Shown: positions 1 to 8,981 of the stretch, one piece after another
Layout: every line of letters starts with the position of its first letter
How positions within the stretch are numbered: the stretch's first letter is position 1
Origin: JBFHRE01 sp041746105
GTDB lineage: Bacteria; Actinomycetota; Acidimicrobiia; Spongiisociales; ZC4RG35
Assembly (NCBI GenBank): GCA_041746105.1
Contig: JBGTHP010000018.1
Location: 49,804 to 113,803 of the forward strand
Direction: 5' to 3'
DNA: 64,000 bases
The notes under the pieces: generated by a model
What the model saw: only the letters and a program-made list of their open reading frames with translations
Database searches by the model: none
What the model was told of the DNA's origin: nothing
Position numbers and translations under genes: made by a program

Positions 1-1059
1 GGGCAGCAGCAGGAGTTGCCGATGCGACCGGAACAACTTGCTCGCCTGGTCAGAAAGTATCGATTCGACAGCTTTGTCGTCGGTCAATCCAACCGGTTCG
101 CCTGGGCGGCCTCGATGGCAGTGGCAGAACAGCCCGGCACCCAATACAACCCTCTGTTCATCTACGGCGGGGCAGGACTCGGGAAAACCCACCTCCTGAA
201 CGCGATTGGCCACCACGCCCTCCAGTTGTACCCCGATCTGGCAGTGCGGTATGTGTCATCGGAAACGTTCTTCACGGAGTTCATCGACGGGATCCGCCGA
301 AAGCGCATGGATGATTTCAAACAGCGCTACCGGACCACCGACATCCTTCTCCTCGACGACATCCAGTTCTTTGAGGGGAAAGAACAGATGCTCGAGGAGT
401 TCTTCCACACGTTCAACACCCTCTACGAGTCGGGAAAACAGATGGTCATCAGCTCTGACCGTCATCCCCGCCACCTCGCAAGCCTGGAGGACCGGCTTCG
501 GAGCCGGTTCGAGTGGGGTCTGCTCACCGACATCCAGCCGCCCGACGTCGAGACCAGACTCGCCATCCTCAAGAGGAACGCGGAACTGGCGCCCCAGATC
601 GTGCCACCAGAGGTCCTCGACATGATCGCCTCGATCGTCTCGGACAACATCCGAGAATTGGAGGGCGCCCTGACCAGAGTCACGGCCTTTGCATCGCTCA
701 CCGACAAGGCAATCGATCTCGATCTCGCCCAGAAGGTCCTCCGCGACATCGCCCCTGGGCACGAAGCCGTCATCGACGGAAAACAGGTCTTCACCGCGGC
801 TGCCAGATTCTTTGGGACGAGCGAAGACGAGTTGGCCGGCCCCTCCCGCCGCCAACCCCTCGTGATGAACCGCCAGGTCGCGATGTACGTGTGCAGGGAA
901 CAAACCGATCTGTCGCTACCTCGTATCGGAGAACTTTTTGGCGGCAGAGACCACACCACCGTGATACATGCGATCGAGAAGGTACGTCGGGTGATGCAGT
1001 CGGATCGCACGGTTTACGACCAGGTGGCGGAATTGACTCAAACCCTGCGGAAAGCGTGA
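1..1059 (+). CDS. dnaA: Chromosomal replication initiator DnaA (5' partial)
   Basis: The reading frame is open to the left edge, so about 100 or more N-terminal residues (domain I and most of the linker) lie outside the window; 352 residues are visible. The AAA+ core shows Walker A GGAGLGKT (about nt 166-189), Walker B ILLLDDIQF (about nt 340-366) and sensor motifs. The C-terminal DnaA-box-binding signature GGRDHTTVIHA is intact (about nt 940-972). DnaA binds ATP and DnaA boxes to melt oriC. The predicted origin follows directly and dnaN lies downstream, the standard bacterial order. Identification is secure; only the start is unknown. Confidence 0.98.
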   Translation, partial: GQQQELPMRPEQLARLVRKYRFDSFVVGQSNRFAWAASMAVAEQPGTQYNPLFIYGGAGLGKTHLLNAIGHHALQLYPDLAVRYVSSETFFTEFIDGIRRKRMDDFKQRYRTTDILLLDDIQFFEGKEQMLEEFFHTFNTLYESGKQMVISSDRHPRHLASLEDRLRSRFEWGLLTDIQPPDVETRLAILKRNAELAPQIVPPEVLDMIASIVSDNIRELEGALTRVTAFASLTDKAIDLDLAQKVLRDIAPGHEAVIDGKQVFTAAARFFGTSEDELAGPSRRQPLVMNRQVAMYVCREQTDLSLPRIGELFGGRDHTTVIHAIEKVRRVMQSDRTVYDQVAELTQTLRKA

Positions 1060-1273
1060 GGACAACTTGTGGGTGAACAGACAAGTCATCCCCAGACTCG
1101 GGACCAGGTGTTCGGCTCCGGTGGAAAACGCCGTGAACCGTCCACAGGTCGAGTTTTGATTTCAGCCCAGGATTTCAACTCCGTGCCACAATCATCCACA
1201 ATCCACAACACCTACTACTACTGCTTCTCTTTAAATCAATAAGAAGAAGTAGAAGAAGCCGAAAGGAAGACCT
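1060..1273. other. oriC: Probable replication origin (oriC) between dnaA and dnaN
   Basis: This gene-free 214-bp gap between dnaA and dnaN holds several DnaA-box-like 9-mers: TTGTGGGTG near 1067 (reverse-type box), CCGTCCACA near 1138-1146, TCATCCACA at 1192-1200 and CAATCCACA at 1199-1207. An AT-rich stretch follows at about 1224-1252 in otherwise GC-rich DNA. Location and box clustering are typical of bacterial oriC. No box is a perfect TTATCCACA, and strand-skew inflection was not computed. Confidence 0.8.
1192..1245. promoter_or_regulatory. Basal unwinding module: two DnaA boxes, DnaA-trio tract, AT-rich DUE
   Basis: Two overlapping DnaA boxes (1192-1207) are followed after a few bases by CTACTACTACTG (1212-1223), whose complement reads as repeated TAG triplets, the DnaA-trio pattern on which DnaA assembles on single strands. 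An AT-rich segment then begins. The order box-box-trio-AT-rich matches the experimentally defined Bacillus subtilis basal origin unwinding system. Functional assignment is by analogy. Confidence 0.7.
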
Positions 1274-2356
1274 GTGCGAATCAGAGCCGAGCGTGACGAT
1301 CTGGGGGATGTGTTCGCCCGTGCCAATCGGGCGGTAGGCACCCGCGCCGCTCTTCCGGTTCTCCAGGGCCTCATGTGCGAGGTCTCTGGTTCCAACCTCA
1401 GAGTCACCGGAACCGACCTCGAGATGACCGTTCGGACCGAGGTCCCTGTCGAAGTGATGGACGAGGGCAAAGCCGTGATTCCAGGACGACTCCTCGAACA
1501 GGCCGTACGAAGGATGCCGAAGGGAAGCGTCACCATCGGGGTCGAAGAGACAGAGGTCGAGATCCTTGGGAAAGGGCCCAGGTTCGGGCTCAGGCCACTC
1601 AACCTAGACGATTTTCCCGTCGTCGATTCTTCACCGGTCGGGGGCATTGAAGTCGATGGGCAACGCCTCGCCGACGCCGTGTCGCAGGTGGTGGTGGCAG
1701 CGTCGTCTGACAGCGCCCGTCCGATCATCACCGGGGTGTTGTTCGAGTCGACAGAACACGGCGTGAGGCTCGTCGCCACAGACTCGTATCGGTTGGCGGT
1801 CTGTGACCTCGAAGGGATCGGGATCGAGGGGTCAGGGTTGATTCCGGCTCGGGGTCTGAGGGAGCTTCCCAAGACCGTGGGATCTTCGAAAGTCCGCGTC
1901 GATCTGTCGGGTCGAGAGGGCGCATTCGGGTCTGACCGGGGAACGCTGCGTCTCAGAATGATCGAAGGCAGTTTCCCCAAATACCGCTCGTTGTTGCCGG
2001 AGTCTTATCCAAACCAGGTGCTGGTCTCGAAAGAAGGCTTGTTAGAGGCCCTGGGGCGGGTGTCCTTGGTGGCAGAGGATCACATCCCGGTCCGCCTGCG
2101 AATCAGCCAGGGCGGAGTCGAGATTGCCGTGAGCCGCCAGGATGTCGGGGGAGAGACAGAACATCTTCCCGGCGAATACAAGGGTGAATCAGAAGAGGTG
2201 TCGATAGCATTCAATCCACGGTATCTCGCCGAGGGTGTGGCCGTGATCAATTCAGACACCGTCCGGATCCAAGCCATCGATGGGCTCAAGCCAAGCGTGA
2301 TCGATTCGCTGGACGATCCAGCATTCCTCTATTTGCTGATGCCGGTCCGCGTCTGA
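1274..2356 (+). CDS. dnaN: DNA polymerase III beta subunit (sliding clamp)
   Basis: This 360-residue protein is the ring-shaped processivity clamp that tethers the replicative polymerase and many repair factors to DNA. Length fits the family (about 360-400), and it ends in the typical LMPVRV C-terminus that folds near the hydrophobic binding pocket. Start is GTG, preceded by a purine-rich ribosome site (GAAAGGAAGA, 1261-1270). The stop abuts the recF ATG, so dnaN and recF are probably co-transcribed and coupled. Confidence 0.97.
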   Translation: MRIRAERDDLGDVFARANRAVGTRAALPVLQGLMCEVSGSNLRVTGTDLEMTVRTEVPVEVMDEGKAVIPGRLLEQAVRRMPKGSVTIGVEETEVEILGKGPRFGLRPLNLDDFPVVDSSPVGGIEVDGQRLADAVSQVVVAASSDSARPIITGVLFESTEHGVRLVATDSYRLAVCDLEGIGIEGSGLIPARGLRELPKTVGSSKVRVDLSGREGAFGSDRGTLRLRMIEGSFPKYRSLLPESYPNQVLVSKEGLLEALGRVSLVAEDHIPVRLRISQGGVEIAVSRQDVGGETEHLPGEYKGESEEVSIAFNPRYLAEGVAVINSDTVRIQAIDGLKPSVIDSLDDPAFLYLLMPVRV

Positions 2357-3451
2357 ATGCGCCTGAACTGGGTCGCCCTGACCGGGTTTCGATCCCATGC
2401 ATCACTCGAATGGAGCCCCGACCCTGAGATCAATCTGATCGTCGGGCGCAACGGAGCAGGCAAAACCGGTCTCCTCGAAGCGGTCGGTTACCTGGCTTCG
2501 ATGCACTCCTTCCGTGGCGCTCCCGAAGAGGCACTGGTCGGGTTCGACGCCGAGAGCGCCATCGCCCGCGGTGAAGTGGAATCCGACGCCTCGACCACGC
2601 TGATCGAGGTCGAGATCCGGCGGCGGGGGGGTCGAAAAGCTTTCGTCAACCGTACTCGGCTGGCACGTGTCACCGACCTCCTCGGACATGTCAGGGTCGT
2701 TGCCTTCCTTCCTGACGACCTGGATCTGATCAAGGGGGGACCGAGCAGTCGCAGGGGACTTCTCGACGATCTGGCGGTTCAATTGTGGCCGGCCAGCCAT
2801 CTCGATCAGGCGGAGTTCGACAGAGCATTGAGACAGCGGAATGCGTTTCTCAAACAGGGTGGACAGGATGAAATGACGCTCGGTGTTTGGGATGAGAGAT
2901 TGGCGTTGGCGGGAGGAAAGGTCATGTCGAGGCGGGCCAGGGCCGCCTCGCTGTTGGCACCCGAGTTCGCCGGTGCGTATCAGGCGGTCGCCGGCGCCGG
3001 CGTCGGACTCGAGGTTGCGTATCGGTCGGGTTGGGGGGGTGAGCTCGACGCCACCGTGCCGGCGCCCGAGTTCGCTGTGCGCCTTCGCGAGTCATTGATT
3101 CGCGGGCGTAAGGCCGATCTCGAGAGACGAATCACACTGGTCGGGCCGCACCGCGACGAGCCGTCCGTTCTGTTGGAGTCACACGACCTCCGCTACCACG
3201 GGAGTCAGGGCGAACAACGAACGGCCGCTCTGGCGATCAGACTTGCGAGCAGGGTGGTCATCGAAGAACAGGTCGGAGCGCCACCATTGCTGTTGTTGGA
3301 CGACGTATTCTCCGAGTTGGACCCCATTCGCTCAGAGGCACTCGCCAAAATGTTGCCCGCCCACGGACAGAGTTTCATTTCGACCGCCGACAGGGCGGAC
3401 GTTCCCCTCGAGGGGAAGGTCTGGCTGATGGAAGCCGGAGCGATCACATGA
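2357..3451 (+). CDS. recF: DNA replication/repair ATPase RecF
   Basis: This 364-residue SMC-like ATPase acts with RecO and RecR to load RecA at single-strand gaps. Walker A is GRNGAGKT near residues 31-38, and the C-terminal Walker B block LLLLDDVFSELD is near residue 315. The ATG directly follows the dnaN stop and the 3' end overlaps the next gene by four bases, so translation is coupled on both sides. Position and length are standard. Confidence 0.96.
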   Translation: MRLNWVALTGFRSHASLEWSPDPEINLIVGRNGAGKTGLLEAVGYLASMHSFRGAPEEALVGFDAESAIARGEVESDASTTLIEVEIRRRGGRKAFVNRTRLARVTDLLGHVRVVAFLPDDLDLIKGGPSSRRGLLDDLAVQLWPASHLDQAEFDRALRQRNAFLKQGGQDEMTLGVWDERLALAGGKVMSRRARAASLLAPEFAGAYQAVAGAGVGLEVAYRSGWGGELDATVPAPEFAVRLRESLIRGRKADLERRITLVGPHRDEPSVLLESHDLRYHGSQGEQRTAALAIRLASRVVIEEQVGAPPLLLLDDVFSELDPIRSEALAKMLPAHGQSFISTADRADVPLEGKVWLMEAGAIT

Positions 3452-3762
3452 ACCGGAGTCAGCCGGCAGGTTTGGGCGAGATCCTGGACAAGGTCCTGCG
3501 CTCGATGGGTCTGGGCGATCTTCAGGTTTGGCACCGTATCGAGACCGAGTGGCAGGACCTGGCAGGTGAGCCGTGGCGGACGCATTCGAAACCCATGGCC
3601 TTGACCGGGTCGACACTGGTCGTCGAGGCGACGTCACAAGCGGCTGTTTCGCTTTTGAGATACGGGATCGCAGGTCTCATCCAGAGACTGGATCAGGGCC
3701 TCGGAACTGGCCGAATCAAGGACGTTCGAGTCCGCCCGCCCGGCCGTCAGGTCCGAGACTGA
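3448..3762 (+). CDS. dciA: DUF721 protein, DciA-like replicative helicase loader
   Basis: This 104-residue protein starts inside the recF stop (ATGA overlap). Its pattern is the DUF721 fold: an N-terminal helix with the GLG-DLQVWHRIETEWQDL segment, then a short KH-like beta core (GSTLVVEATSQA...). DUF721 proteins between recF and gyrB include DciA, the ancestral loader of DnaB helicase in bacteria lacking DnaC or DnaI. Assignment rests on position and pattern; the gene name is a family-level inference. Confidence 0.82.
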   Translation: MNRSQPAGLGEILDKVLRSMGLGDLQVWHRIETEWQDLAGEPWRTHSKPMALTGSTLVVEATSQAAVSLLRYGIAGLIQRLDQGLGTGRIKDVRVRPPGRQVRD

Positions 3763-3864
3763 GCTGGAGAGGGTGAAACTGCTGACGGAGCGGGAGGAAG
3801 CCAATTGGGCTCGGTGGTCAGAGGCGGTTCGGAAGGGGGCTGATTCTTCCGGGATTGGCTTGGT

Positions 3865-4251
3865 GTGTTCTTCGAGGGTGAATCTGCTCGCGGCCCTTCA
3901 CATGAGGCCCCTCCATCCAGCGGTTACGCATCCGTATGGGCGCTTTGGCTCAGTGTGATGCCGTACGGATTGTGGAGTGATCGCATCGCCGTCCCGAGCA
4001 TGGACGAGTACCGCGAGTGGCTGGCACTACTGGAGAGCACCTTTAGGGAGGCACTTGACAGGTTCGGCGCCAGGCTTCGACCGGGTGTTCTGTTGAGCGA
4101 TGTCGCCGTGGCGAGCGCTGCCCTCATCGAGGGACACTGGCTCAATCAATGCCTTGTGGGGAGTCATCCGCTGGATGACGACACACCTATCGTCGAAGCG
4201 CCGGTGCGGTCAGGACGGTTGTTGTGGAGGGGAGCCATCGAAGGAGATTGA
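3865..4251 (+). CDS. Hypothetical protein, faint TetR C-terminal resemblance, possibly truncated
   Basis: This 128-residue frame (GTG start, no good ribosome site) lies between dciA and gyrB. Its second half (ALIEGHWLNQCL, then GRLLWRGA near the end) loosely resembles the ligand-binding C-terminus of TetR-type regulators. No helix-turn-helix is present, and the frame is blocked by a stop at 3841. A different frame upstream (3773-3958) is open and could hold the missing N-terminus of a frameshifted gene, but it shows no recognisable domain. Treat it as a doubtful or decaying gene. Confidence 0.35.
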   Translation: MFFEGESARGPSHEAPPSSGYASVWALWLSVMPYGLWSDRIAVPSMDEYREWLALLESTFREALDRFGARLRPGVLLSDVAVASAALIEGHWLNQCLVGSHPLDDDTPIVEAPVRSGRLLWRGAIEGD

Positions 4252-4558
4252 GGGGCGAACGGTGGGCGCCGTGGGCTCAGAGCGCCTGTCTCGGGGCTGT
4301 CGGAGTTCTGCAGGTTCGCCTGCCTTGCCACTCAGGGATGAACCCGACCACCGAGCTTTTGTGAGAGCGCCAAAACGGCTAGAATTACACCTAGCGGATT
4401 TTGTCCCATCCCCCCGATAGTTTCTTCTTGTGGCGCGGCCGACGTGGCCAAGAGGACACGGATTTGGATCGACCCCGTGGCGCCTCTCGGGCCCCGCGCC
4501 GGTGCGGCGTTTTGGTGGGAATGGCCCAGGATCGGCGACGAAAACGGCAAGGAGAGAT
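4252..4558 (+). promoter_or_regulatory. gyrB leader with candidate promoter
   Basis: About 300 bases precede the chosen gyrB start. TAGAAT at 4380-4385 could be a -10 box, with TTTGTG at 4358-4363 as a weak -35 (16-bp spacing). The gyrB frame stays open back to 4430, but that extension (43 residues rich in R, P and G) does not resemble GyrB. No other gene is seen. Confidence 0.35.
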
Positions 4559-6472
4559 GTGGCTTCCAGCTCAACAGGCGCATACGGCGCATCGCAGATC
4601 ACCGTCCTCAAGGACCTCGAACCGGTACGCAAACGCCCCGGTATGTATATCGGCTCCACCGGGCCCCGAGGTCTTCATCACCTGATCTGGGAGGTTGTGG
4701 ACAACGCGGTCGACGAGGCCATGGCGGGTTATTGCACAAAGATTGCGGTAACCCTGCTTGCCGACGGCGGAGTACGCGTCGTCGACGACGGGCGCGGGAT
4801 CCCTGTCGACCGCCACGCCGAGACCAAGGAATCGGCACTGACGACGGTGTTGACAAAGCTTCATGCCGGCGGCAAGTTCGAGACCGGTGCCTACCAGGTG
4901 TCTGGAGGATTGCATGGCGTCGGGGTTTCGGTCGTCAACGCCCTCTCCTCACGGCTCGACGCCGAGGTGCGCCGTGACGGGTTCGTCTGGTCCCAATCCT
5001 TTTCCCGGGGCCATGAGCTGGGCAAAGTCGAAAAAGGCCGGCCCTGGAAGAAGGACACCGGCACCACCGTCTCGTTTTGGGCCGACGACACAATCTTCAC
5101 CGAGACCACCACGTACGACTACGACACGGTCTCGTCTCGTCTGCGGGAGATGGGCTTTCTCAACCGTGGAGTCGAGATCACGTTCACCGATGAACGGCAA
5201 GAGCCGGCGCAGCAAGAGGTTTTTCTCTATAAAGGCGGTCTCGTCGATTTCATCAGGCATCTGAACACCAACCGCGAGCCGTTGCACAGTCACATCGTGG
5301 AACTCACCGACGTTTCGGAAGAAGCCGAAATGGAGATCGCACTGCAATGGACGACTTCCTACACCGAATCGATCCTGAGTTTCGCAAACAACATCAACAC
5401 CCATGAGGGTGGTACCCACGAAGAGGGGTTCCGCAAAGCCTTGACCAATGCAGTCAACTCTTTTGCGAGGACTAAGGGACTGCTCAAGGACAAGGACGTG
5501 AATCTCACCGGTGAGGACATCCGCGAGGGCCTGACCGCGGTGATCTCGGTGAAGGTCCGCCAGCCTCAGTTCGAAGGTCAGACCAAGACCAAACTCGGCA
5601 ACAGTGAGATCCGTTCATACGTTGAACGGACCCTCAACCAGAAGCTCCCGGAGTGGCTTGAACGTTATTCGACCGAGGCGCGCCGGATCGTCGAGAAGTC
5701 TGTCGTCGCCGCCAGGGCGCGCGAGGCGGCACGCAAGGCGAGAGAGTTGACACGACGCAAATCCGGCCTCGAGTCGGGTGGACTTCCCGACAAGCTGGCC
5801 GACTGCTCCTCCCGAGAAGCCCATCTGTGTGAGCTTTTCATCGTGGAGGGAAACTCGGCTGCCGGTCCTGCCAAAGAAGGCCGGGACTCGGAACACCAGG
5901 CCGTTCTACCGATCCGCGGCAAGATCCTCAACGTCGAGAAGTCACGGCTTGCCAAGGCCCTCCAGAACGCCGAGGTCCAGGACATCATCACCGCCATGGG
6001 CACCGGGATCGGAGAAGAGTTCGACATCGAAAAAGCCAGGTATCACAAGATCGTGCTCCTGGCCGACGCCGACGTCGACGGTGCTCATATTCGAACCCTG
6101 CTTCTGACTCTTTTGTTTCGCCATCTGCGCGGTCTGGTCGAAGCCGGTTACGTATATATCGCCCAGCCTCCGTTGTATCGGGTCAAGGACGGCTCGAAGG
6201 TCGTCTATCTGAAGGACGACGCGGCATTGGCGGCGTTCCGCGAGAAGAAGCCGAAGGTCAAACCAAGCCGATTCAAGGGTTTGGGCGAGATGAACGCCAA
6301 CGAGTTGTGGGACACAACCATGAACCCGGAGACCAGGACGTTGCTCCGGATCGATCTCGACGACGCAGGGCGGGCCGAGGAAGTGTTCTCGACCTTGATG
6401 GGCGACGACGTCTCGATGCGTAAGGCCTTCATTCAGAAGAACGCCAACGACGTTCGTTTCTTGGACATTTGA
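4559..6472 (+). CDS. gyrB: DNA gyrase subunit B
   Basis: This ATPase half of gyrase is 637 residues from GTG 4559, a normal length. The start was chosen because the conserved GyrB N-terminus (YGASQITVLKDLEPVRKRPG) follows at once and AAGGAGAG lies just upstream. The GHKL ATP site (VVDNAVDEAMAG, DDGRGIP, GGLHGVGVSVVN), transducer and TOPRIM domain (ILL-DADVDGAH) are all present. The TOPRIM motif reads EGNSAAGPAKEGRD rather than EGDSAGGSAKxGRD; Asn432 replaces the Asp linked to quinolone susceptibility. gyrA follows 13 bases later. Confidence 0.97.
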   Translation: MASSSTGAYGASQITVLKDLEPVRKRPGMYIGSTGPRGLHHLIWEVVDNAVDEAMAGYCTKIAVTLLADGGVRVVDDGRGIPVDRHAETKESALTTVLTKLHAGGKFETGAYQVSGGLHGVGVSVVNALSSRLDAEVRRDGFVWSQSFSRGHELGKVEKGRPWKKDTGTTVSFWADDTIFTETTTYDYDTVSSRLREMGFLNRGVEITFTDERQEPAQQEVFLYKGGLVDFIRHLNTNREPLHSHIVELTDVSEEAEMEIALQWTTSYTESILSFANNINTHEGGTHEEGFRKALTNAVNSFARTKGLLKDKDVNLTGEDIREGLTAVISVKVRQPQFEGQTKTKLGNSEIRSYVERTLNQKLPEWLERYSTEARRIVEKSVVAARAREAARKARELTRRKSGLESGGLPDKLADCSSREAHLCELFIVEGNSAAGPAKEGRDSEHQAVLPIRGKILNVEKSRLAKALQNAEVQDIITAMGTGIGEEFDIEKARYHKIVLLADADVDGAHIRTLLLTLLFRHLRGLVEAGYVYIAQPPLYRVKDGSKVVYLKDDAALAAFREKKPKVKPSRFKGLGEMNANELWDTTMNPETRTLLRIDLDDAGRAEEVFSTLMGDDVSMRKAFIQKNANDVRFLDI

Positions 6473-6485
6473 GCGGGGAGAACAG

Positions 6486-8924
6486 ATGAGCGACGAGACC
6501 ACAGGCTTCGAAGAGGTCTACCAGCCCGAGATAGACATCAATACCGAGATGGAGCAGTCTTTCATCGACTACGCCATGTCGGTCATCGTCTCGAGGGCCC
6601 TGCCCGATGTTCGTGACGGCTTGAAGCCGGTTCAGCGGCGGATCATCTGGTCGATGTCCGAAAACAACATCGGTCCGACCACACCTCACCGCAAGTGCGC
6701 CAAGGTGGTCGGAGACGTGATGGGTAACTACCACCCTCATGGCGACCAGGCCATCTACGACGCCCTGGTGCGACTCGGACAACATTTTTCGATGAGGCAT
6801 CTGCTGATAGATCCTCAGGGAAACTTCGGAACGATTGACGATCCACCGGCGGCTCCCCGGTACACGGAGTGCCGGCTGTCGCACCTGTCGATGCGCCTGC
6901 TAGAGGGAATCGACGAGAACACGGTCGACTTCGAAGAAAACTACTCGGGCGAATACATGCAGCCGAGCGTCCTTCCAGCCCGTTTCCCCAACTTGTTGGT
7001 GAACGGAAGCCAGGGCATCGCAGTCGGAATGGCGACCAACATCCCGCCTCATAACCTCGGGGAGGTTGTATCCGCCTGTCTCCACATGCTCGACAACCCC
7101 GATTCGGATTCCGAAGAGCTGATGAATTTCGTAAAAGGGCCCGACTTTCCGACCGGCGGATACCTGGTGGGGACGACCGGGATCAAGGAGGCGCTGGCCT
7201 CCGGTAGGGGCTCGGTCAAGATCCGAGCGGTGGCCGATGTTCAGGAGTTGAAGAAGGGCCGTACCGGGATCGTCGTCACCGAACTGCCCTATCAAGTCTC
7301 GATCGAGCGGGTGATGAACAAGATCAAGACGCTCGTCGACGACCGCAAAATGACCGGCATCTCCGACATTCGCAATGAGTCGTCGTCGCGGGTCGGCACC
7401 AGGTTGGTGATCGAGTTGAAGCGGGACGCCGTGCCGCAAGTGGTTCTGAACCAGTTGTTCAAGAACACGCCGCTTCAGGACAGTTTTGGTTACAACGTGG
7501 TCGCCCTGGTCGACGGGGTGCCACGGACGCTCAACCTCGCCGACATGGTGGGTTATTACCTCGACCACCAGATGGAGGTCATAGAGCGGAGGACCCAGGA
7601 CCGGCTTTCCAAGGCCGAGGCCAGGGCCCACATCTTGGAAGGGTTGATGATCGCGGTCGACAACCTCGACGAGGTGATCGAGATCATCCGGGGCTCCGAT
7701 GACACGGCCTCGGCGCGGGCGGCGCTGATCGAGCGGTTCGCCCTCACCGAGATCCAGTCGAACGCGATCCTCGAGATGCGGTTGCGCCAGCTCACGGCAC
7801 TGTCGATCAACGAGCTGCGGGACGAGCTGGGCCGTCTGCGAGAGCTGATCGCCGAATTGAAAGCGATCCTGGCGAACCCGTCGCTCCGGCGCGAGATCAT
7901 CCGAGAAGAGCTGGTTGAGGTCAGAGAGAAGTTCGGCGAGCCGCGCCGGAGCCAGTTGATCCCCGACGAGGGCGATCTATCACTCGAGGACCTTATCGCC
8001 GACGAGGAAGTGATCGTCACGGTCTCTCAGACCGGATACCTCAAGTCGGTTGTCGCCAATACCTACAAGACGCAAGCCCGAGGCGGCCGCGGGGTGAAGG
8101 CGGCCGAGCTCAACGAGGACGACGTGGTGGTCCACATGGTCCATACGACCGCCCACGCCTATCTGCTGTTCTTCACGAACACCGGGCGAGTCCACCGGGT
8201 CAAGGCGCACCAGATTCCGCGCCAGGCGCGAACGTCCAAGGGCGTTCTCGCCCAAGGAGTGCTTCCGCTGGAACCAGAGGAACGGATTCAGGCGGTGATC
8301 GACACCAGGGACTACGAAACCAACCGCTACCTGGTCATGGTCACGAAGAAGGGCCAGGCCAAAAAGACAGAACTGAAGGAGTATGACTCCCGAAATCAGA
8401 CGTTGATCGCCATCAATCTCAACGATGGCGACGAGCTGGTGGCGGTCAGGACGACCAACGGGAACAACGACATGTTGCTGTTCACAAGCAACGGGCTCGG
8501 TATCCGTTTCTCAGAAGAGGACCTGCGCCCGATGGGCCGTGCCACCCAGGGTGTCAGGGGGATCAAGCTGCGAGAGGGCGACGCCGTGGTGGCCGCCGCG
8601 TCGAGTAGCGACGGCGAGGAAGTTCTGATCCTCAGCTCACGTGGCTATGGGAAACGGACGCTTATGGACCAATTCCCCAGGCAGAACCGGGGCGGGATCG
8701 GGGTCAAGGCAATGAAGTTGACCAAAGCGCGTGGTTCGCTGATCGGCGTCAGGGCCGTCGCCAAGGACATGGAGGTCTTCTTGATTTCTTCGAGCGGAAT
8801 CGGCATCCGCACCAAGGTCTCGCCAATTTCGCGTCAGCAGCGCGACGCCACGGGCGTCAAAGTGATGGACGTCGGCTCTGGCGAGCTCGCAGCCTTCGCG
8901 CTGGTCTTGGGCGAGGACGAGTAG
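6486..8924 (+). CDS. gyrA: DNA gyrase subunit A
   Basis: This 812-residue DNA-cleaving subunit forms an A2B2 enzyme with GyrB and introduces negative supercoils. The catalytic tyrosine sits in APRYTECRLS (about residue 127). The C-terminal beta-pinwheel carries the GyrA-box QARGGRG (about residue 535), which separates gyrase from topoisomerase IV. The quinolone region reads HPHGDQAIYD, with Gln88 where E. coli has Ser83. The RBS is GGGGAGAAC just before ATG. It forms an operon with gyrB. Confidence 0.98.
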   Translation: MSDETTGFEEVYQPEIDINTEMEQSFIDYAMSVIVSRALPDVRDGLKPVQRRIIWSMSENNIGPTTPHRKCAKVVGDVMGNYHPHGDQAIYDALVRLGQHFSMRHLLIDPQGNFGTIDDPPAAPRYTECRLSHLSMRLLEGIDENTVDFEENYSGEYMQPSVLPARFPNLLVNGSQGIAVGMATNIPPHNLGEVVSACLHMLDNPDSDSEELMNFVKGPDFPTGGYLVGTTGIKEALASGRGSVKIRAVADVQELKKGRTGIVVTELPYQVSIERVMNKIKTLVDDRKMTGISDIRNESSSRVGTRLVIELKRDAVPQVVLNQLFKNTPLQDSFGYNVVALVDGVPRTLNLADMVGYYLDHQMEVIERRTQDRLSKAEARAHILEGLMIAVDNLDEVIEIIRGSDDTASARAALIERFALTEIQSNAILEMRLRQLTALSINELRDELGRLRELIAELKAILANPSLRREIIREELVEVREKFGEPRRSQLIPDEGDLSLEDLIADEEVIVTVSQTGYLKSVVANTYKTQARGGRGVKAAELNEDDVVVHMVHTTAHAYLLFFTNTGRVHRVKAHQIPRQARTSKGVLAQGVLPLEPEERIQAVIDTRDYETNRYLVMVTKKGQAKKTELKEYDSRNQTLIAINLNDGDELVAVRTTNGNNDMLLFTSNGLGIRFSEEDLRPMGRATQGVRGIKLREGDAVVAAASSSDGEEVLILSSRGYGKRTLMDQFPRQNRGGIGVKAMKLTKARGSLIGVRAVAKDMEVFLISSSGIGIRTKVSPISRQQRDATGVKVMDVGSGELAAFALVLGEDE

Positions 8925-8981
8925 GCGCCGGGTTCAAGGAAGAACCCGGTCCACCGGTACACTGGTCAAGGAGGAGGTCGC

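Noticed and set aside
4430..4558. N-terminal 43-residue extension of gyrB
   Set aside because: The extension is arginine/proline/glycine-rich and unlike GyrB, whereas the conserved N-terminus begins right after GTG 4559 with an adjacent ribosome site.
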